Assembly: GCA_042573625.1 (NCBI GenBank)
Contig: JBHPCZ010000050.1
Span: 1 to 22,509, forward strand
DNA length: 22,509 nt
Source: JBHPCZ01 sp042573625
Lineage (GTDB): Bacteria > Desulfobacterota > Desulfobacteria > Desulfobacterales > UBA11574
Direction: 5' to 3'
The position numbers were made by a program, and so were the translations under genes. The notes under the pieces were generated by a model. It ran no database searches, was not told the DNA's origin, and saw nothing but the letters and a program-made list of their open reading frames with translations. Shown here piece by piece: positions 6,986-14,385 of this stretch. Numbering within the stretch: the stretch's first letter is position 1; the number at the start of each line of letters is the position of its first letter.

Positions 6986-8134
6986 ATGGCATTTGTATCA
7001 TCAGGTTACAATCCTGACAAACCGATGGAAGACAGAATCACCGACATCGGTCCGAGAAAATACGACGAATTTTACCCGCCGGTCATCAAGGAGAACAAGG
7101 GCAAATGGCTCTATCACGAAATCCTGGAGCCCGGCGTTCTGGTTCATGTGTCTGAAACCGGTGACGAAGTATATACGGTACGCGCCGGTGGCAATCGTCT
7201 CATGGGTACAGAATTTATTAAGGAAGTCTGCGACATCGCGGACAAGCACTGTGACGGATATCTGCGATTCACCACCCGGAACAACATCGAATTCATGGTG
7301 GACAGCAAGGACAAGGTCGAGCCGTTGAAGCAGGACCTGCTGAGCCGGAAACAGGCCGGCGGATGCTTCAAGTTTCCCATCGGCGGCACCGGTGCCGGGA
7401 TAACGAATATCGTGCACACCCAGGGCTGGATCCACTGCCACACACCGGCCACTGACGCGTCCGGACCGGTCAAAGCTACCATGGATACGCTTTTTGACGA
7501 TTTTACCGACATGCGGCTTCCGGCCCATCTTCGCGTTTCTTTGGCCTGCTGTCTCAACATGTGCGGCGCGGTCCACTGCTCGGATATCGCCATTTTAGGC
7601 TATCACCGCAAGGTTCCGATGCTGGATCATGAGTATCTGGACAAGATGTGCGAAATTCCCCTGGCCATTGCGGCCTGTCCGACATATGCCATCAAACCGG
7701 CCAAGGTGACGCTGGATGACGGCACCAAGGTCAACAGTGTGGCGCTGAACGTGCCCCGATGTATGTTCTGCGGCAACTGCTACACCATGTGCCCGGCCAT
7801 GCCCATCGTTGACACCGAGGGCGACTGTATCGTTCTCATGGTCGGCGGCAAGGTGTCCAACCGGATCAGCGCGCCCAAGTTTTCCAAGGTCGTTGTGGCG
7901 TACTTGCCCAACAATACGCCGCTCTGGCCGGAGACGACGTCATGTATTAAGAAAATTGTGGACGTCTATGCCCAAGAGGCCCGAAAGTATGAGCGTCTGG
8001 GCGAGTGGGCGGAACGGATTGGATGGGAAAGATTCTTTGAAAAATGCGAACTAGAGTTCACCCATCACCTCATCGATGATTTCCGTGATCCGGCGTACTA
8101 TACCTGGCGTCAGTCAACGCTGTTTAAGTTCTAA
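6986..8134 (+). CDS. dsrB: Dissimilatory sulfite reductase beta subunit
   Basis: DsrB carries the catalytically active siroheme site in the DsrAB enzymes of known structure. The siroheme-linked [4Fe-4S] ligands are visible as C151 in WIHCHTPA and as C188, C189 and C193 in LACCLNMCG, followed by GAVHCSDIAI. A ferredoxin domain follows, with C231 in AACPTYAI and C259, C262 and C265 in RCMFCGNCYTMCP. The 382 residues match the family. The ATG is preceded by a GGGGGT ribosome site 12 bases after the dsrA stop, so translational coupling is likely. A perfect hairpin directly follows the stop codon and separates dsrB from dsrD, which could set different mRNA levels for enzyme and activator. All key residues are present. 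Confidence 0.98.
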   Translation: MAFVSSGYNPDKPMEDRITDIGPRKYDEFYPPVIKENKGKWLYHEILEPGVLVHVSETGDEVYTVRAGGNRLMGTEFIKEVCDIADKHCDGYLRFTTRNNIEFMVDSKDKVEPLKQDLLSRKQAGGCFKFPIGGTGAGITNIVHTQGWIHCHTPATDASGPVKATMDTLFDDFTDMRLPAHLRVSLACCLNMCGAVHCSDIAILGYHRKVPMLDHEYLDKMCEIPLAIAACPTYAIKPAKVTLDDGTKVNSVALNVPRCMFCGNCYTMCPAMPIVDTEGDCIVLMVGGKVSNRISAPKFSKVVVAYLPNNTPLWPETTSCIKKIVDVYAQEARKYERLGEWAERIGWERFFEKCELEFTHHLIDDFRDPAYYTWRQSTLFKF

Positions 8135-8148
8135 ATGAAAAGCCAACC

Positions 8149-8175
8149 GCAGGGGACACGCTATGTGTCCCCTGC
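8149..8175 (+). promoter_or_regulatory. Perfect intercistronic hairpin between dsrB and dsrD
   Basis: GCAGGGGACAC (8149-8159) and GTGTCCCCTGC (8165-8175) form an uninterrupted 11-bp GC-rich stem with a 5-base loop, starting 14 bases after the dsrB stop. The following bases, ATTGAAAAG, give no U-tract, so it is not a standard intrinsic terminator. A processing or 3'-end protection element that raises dsrAB over dsrD/dsrN message is the likeliest role, but this is inference. Confidence 0.7.
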
Positions 8176-8199
8176 ATTGAAAAGAAAAGAGGCAAAATT

Positions 8200-8436
8200 A
8201 TGGATCAAGCGGAAGCTGTTCAAATAATCACAGAAAAGCTTCAGAAGAAAAAGGGTAAGACCAAGTTTTATTTCAGTGACCTGGCTAAAATGCTGGACAT
8301 GAAACCGAGGGCGGCCAAAAAGTTTGTCAACCAAATGGTCCAGGATGAAATACTGGAGTACTGGTCCAGCGGAAGCACGTCGCTGTACGGCCTTAAAGGT
8401 GCCGGCAAACAGCACGCGGCCGACGGTGAAGATTAG
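8200..8436 (+). CDS. dsrD: DsrD, small winged-helix activator of DsrAB
   Basis: DsrD is a small cytoplasmic protein of sulfate and sulfite reducers with a winged-helix fold. Published biochemistry reports that it stimulates DsrAB activity. This copy has 78 residues, the usual size. It shows the typical order: an N-terminal helix, FYFSDLAKML, a recognition-type helix rich in basic residues (PRAAKKFVNQMVQDEILEYW, about 31-50), and the wing GSTSLYGLKG. The tail KQHAADGED is acidic and probably disordered. GAGG at 8189-8192 is 7 bases before the ATG. Its place directly after dsrAB is the classic arrangement. The basic helix resembles a DNA-binding helix, but the family has no clear DNA-binding role. 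Confidence 0.95.
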   Translation: MDQAEAVQIITEKLQKKKGKTKFYFSDLAKMLDMKPRAAKKFVNQMVQDEILEYWSSGSTSLYGLKGAGKQHAADGED

Positions 8437-8761
8437 AATACTTTTTTTTCGAGCAACATTTCTTGTAGCCGTTCACGAACAATTCCGGCAATGCCCACTT
8501 TCCAAAAGCGCTAACCTGAAAGCCTTGCTATCCCCGGCTTGTCTTTATGTATGTTATCGTTTTTCAGAAGATGGTGTTGCAAAAGGATTGGTGAACGGTT
8601 ACGGTTTTTTTGGGCCGGGCTAAATGGTTTTTCATTTATTTTAGTGGCTTGTCTATCTATGTTCGTTTTCAAATTCTCAAAATCCTTACCGATCATTAAG
8701 GATTTCAGCAAATAGCTGTTTTGGCAAACAGACGATACAGATTCCAATGTGGCGATAAATA
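8437..8761 (+). other. 325-base gap between dsrD and dsrN
   Basis: No gene is supported. A T-rich run follows the dsrD stop at about 8444-8451 without a stem. Two small hairpins lie near the 3' end: AATCCTTA (8681-8688) with TAAGGATT (8697-8704), and CTGTTT (8716-8721) with AAACAG (8726-8731). The dsrN ATG has no strong ribosome site. I see no cobalamin-riboswitch B12 box, although the next gene is CbiA-like. The gap means dsrN may have its own promoter, but none is clear. Confidence 0.5.
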
Positions 8762-10159
8762 ATGGATCTTCCCAGGATTATAATAGCAGCCCTGCGCGGT
8801 GGATCGGGAAAGACCATACTCTCCGCCGGCATCATTGCCGCGTTGAAAAAAAATGGTAAAACAGTCTCGCCTTTTAAAAAGGGTCCGGACTATATTGACG
8901 CGGGCTGGCTTGCCTTTGCAGCCGATCGGCCCTGCCACAATCTGGACACCTTCATGATCAAAGAAGAAAGCGTCCTTCAATCTTTCCTAAGGAATACTGA
9001 AAAAGAAGATATCGCCGTCATTGAGGGAAACCGGGGGCTTTACGACGGTATAGACCTGGAAGGCAGTACCAGCACGGCTGAACTTGCAAAGCTCATTAAA
9101 GCGCCGCTTGTTCTCTGCATTGACGCGACAAAGACCACCCGGAGCATGGCCGCTGTGGTCATGGGATGTCTCCAATTCGACCCGGATGTTTCCATCAAAG
9201 GGGTGATCCTGAACCGCGTTTCCGGCCCCCGGCACGAAAGCATACTCCGGCGGAGCATCGAACACTACAGCGGTGTTCCCGTGATCGGCGCGGTTCCGAA
9301 ACTGGACACCCAGGATTTCCCGGAACGGCACATGGGCCTGGTCCCCACCCCCGAACACGCATGGGCAACGGAATCCATAGAAGCCATATCTAAGATTGCA
9401 TCGAAATATCTTGATCTGGATGCCCTGGCAGCAATTGCCTATGATGCCGGTCCTCTCGCCGGAATTGAGATATCTGAAGAGGTCATCCCGCAACCAGCGA
9501 CCCGCATCCCGCACCCAATACCGAGAATCGGTATTATAAAGGATTCCGCGTTTCAATTCTACTATCCGGAGAATATTGCGGCGCTCGAAGCGGCCGGCGC
9601 GGAAACAATATTTTTCAGCCCGCTGTCCGGCGATACGATGCCTCCTGTGGATGGCCTCTATATCGGCGGCGGATTTCCTGAAACCCACGCGCAACAACTT
9701 GCCGAGAACGTACGATTCAGGGAGCAGTTAAAATCTTTAGCCGAAGACGGTCTTCCCGTGTACGCGGAATGCGGCGGTTTGATGTACCTGGGAGAAGCAC
9801 TGGTTCTGGAGGGAAAATCATTTCCGATGGTCGGGGTGTTACCGGTGGTTTTCGGGTTTTCCAAGAAGCCGGCCGGACATGGATACACCGTTGTAACGGT
9901 TGATCGGAAAAATCCGTTTTTCAAGGCCGGTACGGAGCTTAAAGGCCATGAATTTCACTACTCTCATGTTTTAAAATGGAGCGGAGATGAAAAAGATCTG
10001 GTCTTTGGGATGAAGAGAGGCACCGGGCTGATCGATAAAAGAGACGGCGTCTGTTACAAAAATGTCCTGGCCACCTATACCCACATCCATGCACTGGGCA
10101 CGCCCGAGTGGGCAGACGCCGTGGTTCGAATGGCTGCATCTTTCAGGGATAAAAAGTAA
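8762..10159 (+). CDS. dsrN: DsrN, siroheme amidase (CbiA/CobB-type)
   Basis: This protein belongs to the cobyrinate a,c-diamide synthase family, which uses ATP and glutamine to amidate tetrapyrrole carboxylates. Beside dsr genes the homolog DsrN is understood to amidate siroheme to the siro-amide found in DsrAB. The N-terminal DTBS-like domain has the P-loop GGSGKT (residues 13-18) and KKGPDYIDAGW (39-49). The C-terminal class I glutamine amidotransferase domain has its nucleophile C337 in AECGGLMYL and a THIHALG motif with H441 and H443. The 465 residues match CbiA. No other corrin gene is nearby and dsrABD lies directly upstream, which favours siroheme as substrate. A cobyrinate role cannot be excluded from sequence alone. 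Confidence 0.9.
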   Translation: MDLPRIIIAALRGGSGKTILSAGIIAALKKNGKTVSPFKKGPDYIDAGWLAFAADRPCHNLDTFMIKEESVLQSFLRNTEKEDIAVIEGNRGLYDGIDLEGSTSTAELAKLIKAPLVLCIDATKTTRSMAAVVMGCLQFDPDVSIKGVILNRVSGPRHESILRRSIEHYSGVPVIGAVPKLDTQDFPERHMGLVPTPEHAWATESIEAISKIASKYLDLDALAAIAYDAGPLAGIEISEEVIPQPATRIPHPIPRIGIIKDSAFQFYYPENIAALEAAGAETIFFSPLSGDTMPPVDGLYIGGGFPETHAQQLAENVRFREQLKSLAEDGLPVYAECGGLMYLGEALVLEGKSFPMVGVLPVVFGFSKKPAGHGYTVVTVDRKNPFFKAGTELKGHEFHYSHVLKWSGDEKDLVFGMKRGTGLIDKRDGVCYKNVLATYTHIHALGTPEWADAVVRMAASFRDKK

Positions 10160-10294
10160 AGCCGTTAACGAGATTTTATAAAGTATGGCTTTGTCGCTTT
10201 CACCCCACCTCTGCCCTCCTTTTGAATCTTTCAACTGGACAAGCTTGACATGAAGGGTATTTTGGGGTGTTGCCATAGCTATCTAAAAAAATTG

Positions 10295-10356
10295 AATATT
10301 GAATGTCGAACAAGGAACCGCGGAATGATGAAGTGCTCACTTCGACATTCGATATT
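10295..10356. repeat. Dispersed palindrome, copy 1
   Basis: AATATTGAATGTCGAA (10295-10310) and TTCGACATTCGATATT (10341-10356) are inverted repeats with a single wobble position, around a 30-base loop that contains AACAAGGAACCGCGGAAT. The motifs GAACAAGGAA and CCTTGTT and the nearby ATATTCTGCGG recur at 18499-18575. Both copies lie between convergent genes, so they may act as two-way transcription ends. Confidence 0.6.
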
Positions 10357-10460
10357 CCTTGTTTAATATTCTGCGGGTTAAAAATATTTTACTAAACTTC
10401 AAAAGTTACATTGCCTCTTGACATGTGTGGCATTGAAAGGAGAGGGCAGGATGGGGGCAT

Positions 10461-10499
10461 AAAAAAAGGAGTGCATTTTAATAAATAGCACTCCCTTTT
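10461..10499 (-). terminator. Intrinsic terminator of the cytochrome gene
   Basis: On the - strand GGAGTGC (10494-10488) pairs with GCACTCC (10474-10468) around a 13-base loop, and the stem is followed by seven T residues (10467-10461). It begins 29 bases after the cytochrome stop codon. Stem plus U-tract is the classic rho-independent form. Confidence 0.8.
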
Positions 10500-10527
10500 C
10501 AATTCTAAAACTTAATGGTTGTTACTG

Positions 10528-11010
10528 TTACTTTTTGGGATGGCACTTTGCACAGGTGGTCGGTGCCGCTTTTTTACCGGTCTTTTTGTTTACACTCTTA
10601 TGACAGTCCTTGCAGTTGTAGTGCAGCGCCTCGGCGTGGAAGGCCAAACGCTCTTTCTTTGAAAGCTTGGGCGCACCCTTGCCCTTGGGTCTTTCACCCG
10701 GTGTCTTGTGGCACTCGATGCAGGGCTGTACGCTGTCACCTGCCTTCAGGGCGAGCGGTTTGTTGTCTTTGTCATGGTGACAGTCGCCGCAGCCGTTTTT
10801 GTAAAAGTCCGGGAACTGCTTTGCGTATTCGTCCATGTGCTTTTTGTGCGTGAACGTGACGATGCCCTTGGTGTGTTTAGAATACGCCTTGTTTTCCATC
10901 TTGATCTCATCCGGAACATCGGTTCCTGCGTAGAGTCCGGCCGCAATGAAAAGGGTCGCCATTCCAAACACCAGTGCAATTACCAGTAGCCTTTTTTTCA
11001 TAACCTCCAT
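10528..11010 (-). CDS. Periplasmic tetraheme cytochrome c (class III, c3-like)
   Basis: This is an exported multiheme cytochrome that probably shuttles electrons from periplasmic hydrogenases or formate dehydrogenases to membrane complexes. Residues 5-28 (KKRLLVIALVFG... ending LYA) form a Sec-type signal peptide, cleaved probably after A28. Four heme sites are present, all CX2CH: 74-78, 97-101, 133-137 and 153-157. Distal histidine candidates are H55, H58, H79, H125 and H130. The mature protein of about 132 residues is somewhat larger than type I c3 (about 107) and none of its sites is CX4CH, so it is a c3-family variant. ATG codons at 11010 and 11001 both follow an AAAGGAGGAG site, so the start is uncertain by three codons. 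tatC lies upstream on the same strand with a 114-base gap. Confidence 0.9.
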   Translation of the reverse strand: MEVMKKRLLVIALVFGMATLFIAAGLYAGTDVPDEIKMENKAYSKHTKGIVTFTHKKHMDEYAKQFPDFYKNGCGDCHHDKDNKPLALKAGDSVQPCIECHKTPGERPKGKGAPKLSKKERLAFHAEALHYNCKDCHKSVNKKTGKKAAPTTCAKCHPKK

Positions 11011-11124
11011 TCTCCTCCTTTCATAACTATATTTCTATGACCTTTCTCTTTTCAAATTAACAAAGCTGCTATTTATCAAGCGCAGGCAGTCCTGTCAATG
11101 ACAAATGAGCTAATTTAACGATAA

Positions 11125-11886
11125 CTATTTTGAGGTTTCCGTTTCCGTTTCACGCTTGTCATCCCTGGGTTTTTTTCCAAATATTCTGGCGCCTATAATG
11201 CTTATTTCGTAGAGGACCATCAGCGGAAGTGCCATCATGATCTGTGTCACCACATCCGGAGGTGTGATAATGGCCGCGCCGACAAAAAATAAGAGTATGG
11301 CATATTTTCGATTCTTCTTTAAAAAAGGGACGTTAACGATACCCAGTTTGGCCAGAAAGGTTATAATCAGCGGAAGTTCGAAAACGAGCCCGAACGCGAG
11401 CAAAAGTTTTGAAGAAAAGCTCAAATATTCGCGCATGGACGGAAACGGTTTTATGACGTCTGTTGCAAATCCCAGAAAAAACTTAAAACCAAATGGAAAA
11501 ACGACGAAATATCCGAAGAAAGCGCCGCCCAAAAAGAAAAACGTGGAGAGAAAGACAATGGGAACGAGCAGGCGTTGTTCTTTTTCGTACAAACCCGGTG
11601 CGACAAAAATCCAGAATTGATAAATAATTACAGGAGAGGCCAGTATGAGGCCGGCAAGGAACGCAACCTTTAAATAAGTGAAAAAGGCCTCGGGCAGACC
11701 TGTGAAGATGAGCGTCTCACCGGTTTTCATTACGGAAACCAGGGGATGCATCAAAATCTGGAAGAGCTTTTCCTTGAAGCCGTACGCGGCGACAAACCCT
11801 ATCCCTACGGCAATAAAACAGGTGATTAGGCGTTTTCTGAGTTCTTCAAGATGGCCGGTAAAAGGGATTTTATCATCCTCTGTCAT
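11125..11886 (-). CDS. tatC: Sec-independent (Tat) translocase subunit TatC
   Basis: TatC is the polytopic inner-membrane receptor that binds twin-arginine signal peptides and, with TatA/TatB, exports folded cofactor-bearing proteins. The 253-residue protein starts MTEDDKIPFTGHLEELRKRL, with the conserved HLEELRKRL cytoplasmic motif. Other TatC hallmarks are FVAPGLYEKE before the third helix, the AFGLVFELPL helix, and the AAIITPPDVVTQ loop. Six transmembrane helices fit the hydrophobic profile. The C-terminal tail is charged and cytoplasmic. An AGGA sits 10 bases before the ATG, 15 bases after the stop of the tatB-like gene, so the two form an operon. It serves molybdo- and iron-sulfur enzymes generally; the adjacent cytochrome itself has a Sec-type signal. 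Confidence 0.96.
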   Translation of the reverse strand: MTEDDKIPFTGHLEELRKRLITCFIAVGIGFVAAYGFKEKLFQILMHPLVSVMKTGETLIFTGLPEAFFTYLKVAFLAGLILASPVIIYQFWIFVAPGLYEKEQRLLVPIVFLSTFFFLGGAFFGYFVVFPFGFKFFLGFATDVIKPFPSMREYLSFSSKLLLAFGLVFELPLIITFLAKLGIVNVPFLKKNRKYAILLFFVGAAIITPPDVVTQIMMALPLMVLYEISIIGARIFGKKPRDDKRETETETSK

Positions 11887-11901
11887 CGCATTAGAATCCT
11901 A

Positions 11902-12216
11902 TTATCCGTCCTTCTCGACATCGTTTTCTTCATCTTCATCGTCAGGGTAAGGAGAAACGCTTTCAACTTCATCCACAAGCTTGCTTTTTATATCGATCGT
12001 TTCCCTGATATCCTGATTCATTTCATCAAAGGCCTTTTTAACATCTTGCAATTCTGTGTTGACTTCCAAAGAATCTTTGAGTTCCGATGTGGCCTTTTTA
12101 AACTCGCCAAACGCACGGCCAAGAGACTTTGCAAGAGCAGGCAGGTTTTTGGGTCCGATGACAATGAGTGCGATGGCCAGAATCAGTATCATTTCCGGCG
12201 CGCCGATGCCGAACAT
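11902..12216 (-). CDS. tatB: Tat translocase subunit TatB/TatA-like
   Basis: This is a 104-residue single-span protein with TatA/B architecture: MFGIGAPEMILILAIALIVI as the N-terminal membrane helix (about residues 4-20), a GPKNLP hinge, the amphipathic helix ALAKSLGRAFGEFKKATSEL, and a long acidic tail rich in D and E. The MFGIG start, the E in the membrane helix and GP plus LP at the hinge lean to TatB, while the FKKAT segment is also found in TatA. A GAGGAG site 7 bases before the ATG fixes the start. tatC follows after 15 bases. No second TatA gene lies in the window, so it may serve both roles or a separate tatA may exist elsewhere. Confidence 0.88.
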   Translation of the reverse strand: MFGIGAPEMILILAIALIVIGPKNLPALAKSLGRAFGEFKKATSELKDSLEVNTELQDVKKAFDEMNQDIRETIDIKSKLVDEVESVSPYPDDEDEENDVEKDG

Positions 12217-12535
12217 ATAATAACTCCTCGAAGCTTTTAAAGAGACCTATGAAAAACACCCCCTTTTGCCCAATCCCTGTGCCTGCCCTGTGGAATGCGA
12301 AGCCTATTCCTCTGGGGTCAGGCTCAAATTTAAATCCTCGAAATACTCCATGTATTCCTCTGGTTAAAATTTTCGCCTTCCGTGGCCTTGAACAAAATTG
12401 AACATTTTTCAAAGGTCTCTTAAAGTGCCTCTGTTAAATGCCTCTGAAAGGAAATTTAAATTTATAAAAACCGCGCCGAAACACCCCGTGGATTGCCGCA
12501 GGGAGCTTCATTAGTACTTATTTTGCACAAGCGTG
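12217..12535. other. 319-base gap upstream of the tat genes
   Basis: No gene. Most of it is the repeat at 12236-12425. The rest, from 12426 to the mltA stop, is AT-rich then GC-rich and shows no stem with a U-tract, so I see no clear mltA terminator or tat promoter. Confidence 0.5.
12236..12425. repeat. Dispersed repeat, copy A, with terminal inverted repeats
   Basis: GAGACCTATGAAAAA (12242-12256) and TTTTTCAAAGGTCTC (12405-12419) are inverted at 14 of 15 positions and bound about 190 bases. The internal part (about 12309-12415) shares blocks with 15854-15970: GTCAGGCTCAAATTT, CTCGAAATACT, TGGTTAAAATTTTC, CTTGAACAAAATTGAACA and TTTTCAAAGG. The sequence is non-coding. It looks like a small non-autonomous or REP-type element. 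Confidence 0.6.
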
Positions 12536-13759
12536 TCAAGCGTCCGGTTTCAGGACAAGAAAATAGAGCGTTCCCGGATGTTGCATATGGCCGGCTGCAA
12601 TTTCGGCATATGTCCCGTTTCCCCAAAACAGGTCCGCCCGGCCCGGGCCCTGAATGGCCCCGCCGGTATCCTGATTCAGAACAAATCGTTTTAAGTCCGT
12701 CCAGTTGTGAATATTTCCATCGCCGTCAAGCACAGGCTTTTTTGTTTTAATAAAAGCAAGCGCAGACAGGGGGAAGATACGCCTGTCCAGAGCGACGGAC
12801 CTGCCCGGTGTCAACTTGACTTCCAGATAACCTAAAGGCCCGTCTTTTTCAATTTTAAAAAATACATAGCTGGGATTGTAATCCAAGATGGCCTCAACTT
12901 CTTCGGGATGCTCGCGCAGATAAGCACGGATTGCCTGCATGGACATCTGGGACCGGGCTATTTTTTCTTCTTCAATAAGCAGTTTTCCGATGCTTCGATA
13001 GGGCCGACCGTTTGTGGCGTGATAATGAACGTTGATTGATGTGCCGTTGTCGAGATAAATCCTGCCGGAACCCTGGACCTGCAAGAAAAAAAGATCAACC
13101 GGGTCTCTGAGCCAGGCGATTTTCTCGGCTCGATTTTCGATGGCGCTTTTGCGTTCTATTTCACCGCGGTCAAAATAGGGTATAAAAGTTGAATTCGCAT
13201 ACCTGCCAATTATTTTTTCTCCTTTGAACTTTGAAGAAAAAGGTGACAGATCAATCGATGCCAGATCAAAGGGGCGAGCATAGACGGGATATCTGTATTC
13301 GGTGGTTTTCTTAAGGGTTCCTCGCAAATGAGGTTCATAATACCCTGTAAAGAGGACCTTTCCTTTTTGATCATGACCGATGGACCGGTAAACGAGGTAA
13401 TTCGTTTTGAGAAATTTTTTAAGACTCTTTTTTGTGGGTTTTGCCTGTATGAAATTCAGGAAATGACTCATCGACCTGATCATATGGGACGCATTAAAGG
13501 TATCGTTTCCAAACCTGAATTCCCTGTCAGACGGGATCTTATTAAGATATGCAATACTTTTCAGTATGGCGTGCTCCAAACCGTCATACGCCATATCGTC
13601 GTAAAACTCGGGGTAATCGAAAGGTGTGATTTTTACTATTTCCGGTTTGGGGATTGCCGGTGGTGGCTTTACGGGAACAGCGCATCCGCCGGAAAGATAT
13701 GTGAATATAACGCAGATAAAAAAAGCCGCTATGTACCGGCGGGGCATTTTTTGCTTCAT
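12536..13759 (-). CDS. mltA: Membrane-bound lytic murein transglycosylase A
   Basis: MltA cleaves the glycan strands of peptidoglycan, leaving 1,6-anhydro-muropeptides, from the periplasmic face of the outer membrane. The 407-residue protein has an N-terminal signal with a likely lipidation Cys at C26 (FTYLSGGC, slightly atypical for a lipobox). The MltA domain is marked by FTGYYEPHLRGTL, the PVDLFFLQVQGSGRI segment, and the 3D-type catalytic end QDTGGAIQGPGRADLFWG (363-380), which holds the conserved aspartates D364 and D376. The ribosome site is weak, and an ATG four codons downstream is an alternative start. The small membrane-protein gene lies 49 bases upstream on the same strand, so the two may be cotranscribed. 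Confidence 0.93.
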   Translation of the reverse strand: MKQKMPRRYIAAFFICVIFTYLSGGCAVPVKPPPAIPKPEIVKITPFDYPEFYDDMAYDGLEHAILKSIAYLNKIPSDREFRFGNDTFNASHMIRSMSHFLNFIQAKPTKKSLKKFLKTNYLVYRSIGHDQKGKVLFTGYYEPHLRGTLKKTTEYRYPVYARPFDLASIDLSPFSSKFKGEKIIGRYANSTFIPYFDRGEIERKSAIENRAEKIAWLRDPVDLFFLQVQGSGRIYLDNGTSINVHYHATNGRPYRSIGKLLIEEEKIARSQMSMQAIRAYLREHPEEVEAILDYNPSYVFFKIEKDGPLGYLEVKLTPGRSVALDRRIFPLSALAFIKTKKPVLDGDGNIHNWTDLKRFVLNQDTGGAIQGPGRADLFWGNGTYAEIAAGHMQHPGTLYFLVLKPDA

Positions 13760-13808
13760 GGCAAATCTTCAGTATCTTTGTGTCGGGATTGAACGGTTTT
13801 CTATATTC

Positions 13809-14114
13809 TTACTCCTTGGATGCAACAGCACCCAATATTAAGCAAAAGATACCGATACCGACCAGCAAAAGATACAGCGGCATGGTAACAGCAGAATTGA
13901 GGAGATTCTGAATACTTTCCCACGAAATCGTATTAATCCATTCGAGGTTTTGCTGGCCTGCCAGACCTACAATGGTTATTTTTTTCCAGGCCATTGATGA
14001 TTTTTTGGTTATTTCAGTTGCTGTCGGATCCATCAATGTGCCCACCGTCTGAAAGCCCAAAATAACGGCACCGGCCAGACAACAAACAATTCCAGTGATA
14101 GTTAATTTTGACAT
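13809..14114 (-). CDS. Small two-helix membrane protein of unknown function
   Basis: I do not recognise this 101-residue protein. It has two hydrophobic segments, at about residues 6-29 (ITGIVCCLAGAVILGF...) and 76-97 (TMPLYLLLVGIGIFCLILGA). They flank a polar loop of about 45 residues with two aromatic stretches, AWKKITIVGL and LEWINTISWE. This suggests a hairpin in the inner membrane with the loop on one side. GAGGTAACAACC before the ATG is a good ribosome site and supports a real gene. mltA follows 49 bases downstream on the same strand, but no functional link is evident. Confidence 0.65.
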   Translation of the reverse strand: MSKLTITGIVCCLAGAVILGFQTVGTLMDPTATEITKKSSMAWKKITIVGLAGQQNLEWINTISWESIQNLLNSAVTMPLYLLLVGIGIFCLILGAVASKE

Positions 14115-14165
14115 GGTTGTTACCTCGTTAGTGAGTGGGTTTCCATCCGCAAATAGCCCTTTTTG

Positions 14166-14193
14166 GGTGAGTCCCTACGGGTCGGGACTCACC
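14166..14193. repeat. Perfect 10-bp hairpin
   Basis: GGTGAGTCCC (14166-14175) and GGGACTCACC (14184-14193) pair perfectly around 8 bases. It lies about 50 bases upstream of the small membrane-protein gene and would be in its 5' leader if the promoter at 14339-14367 is used. There is no U-tract. Confidence 0.5.
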
Positions 14194-14338
14194 GGGGGTT
14201 TCCGCCTGCGCCGGACTCAAATATGCCTCAACGACAACCCTTGCGCATCGAAATCCTGCTTTAGCGGGACTGAATTAAAAACCGCTTGGTGCCCATTTTG
14301 ATACACAAGGTGCGAGTTGGGTTGGGCATTTAAGTTAT

Positions 14339-14367
14339 AATATATAATTATCGAGCGTTTAAATCAA
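14339..14367 (-). promoter_or_regulatory. Candidate promoter for the small membrane protein and mltA
   Basis: On the - strand TTGATT (14367-14362) and TATATT (14344-14339) are separated by 17 bases. It is the most promoter-like site between moaC and the small membrane-protein gene, although the leader would be about 220 nt. Confidence 0.4.
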
Positions 14368-14385
14368 GGAAGAAGCACAGTTTTT

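Larger units (their letters stand above)
10160..10527. other. Convergent intergenic region
   Basis: Between the convergent dsrN and cytochrome genes there is no gene. The stretch holds a 16-bp-stem palindrome (10295-10356) and an intrinsic terminator for the cytochrome gene (10461-10499). The remaining bases, including TTGCCTCTTGACATG near 10411-10425, show nothing I can interpret. Confidence 0.6.

Noticed and set aside
8437..8761. Cobalamin riboswitch ahead of the CbiA-like gene
   Set aside because: No B12 box or typical fold is visible, and the dsr context points to siroheme rather than corrin metabolism.
8987..9697. A 236-codon - strand frame inside dsrN
   Set aside because: It is a shadow of dsrN; the P-loop and amidotransferase motifs are on the + strand.
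14095..14301. A 68-codon + strand frame between the small membrane-protein gene and moaC
   Set aside because: It overlaps the start of the - strand gene and a perfect hairpin, and has no coding character.
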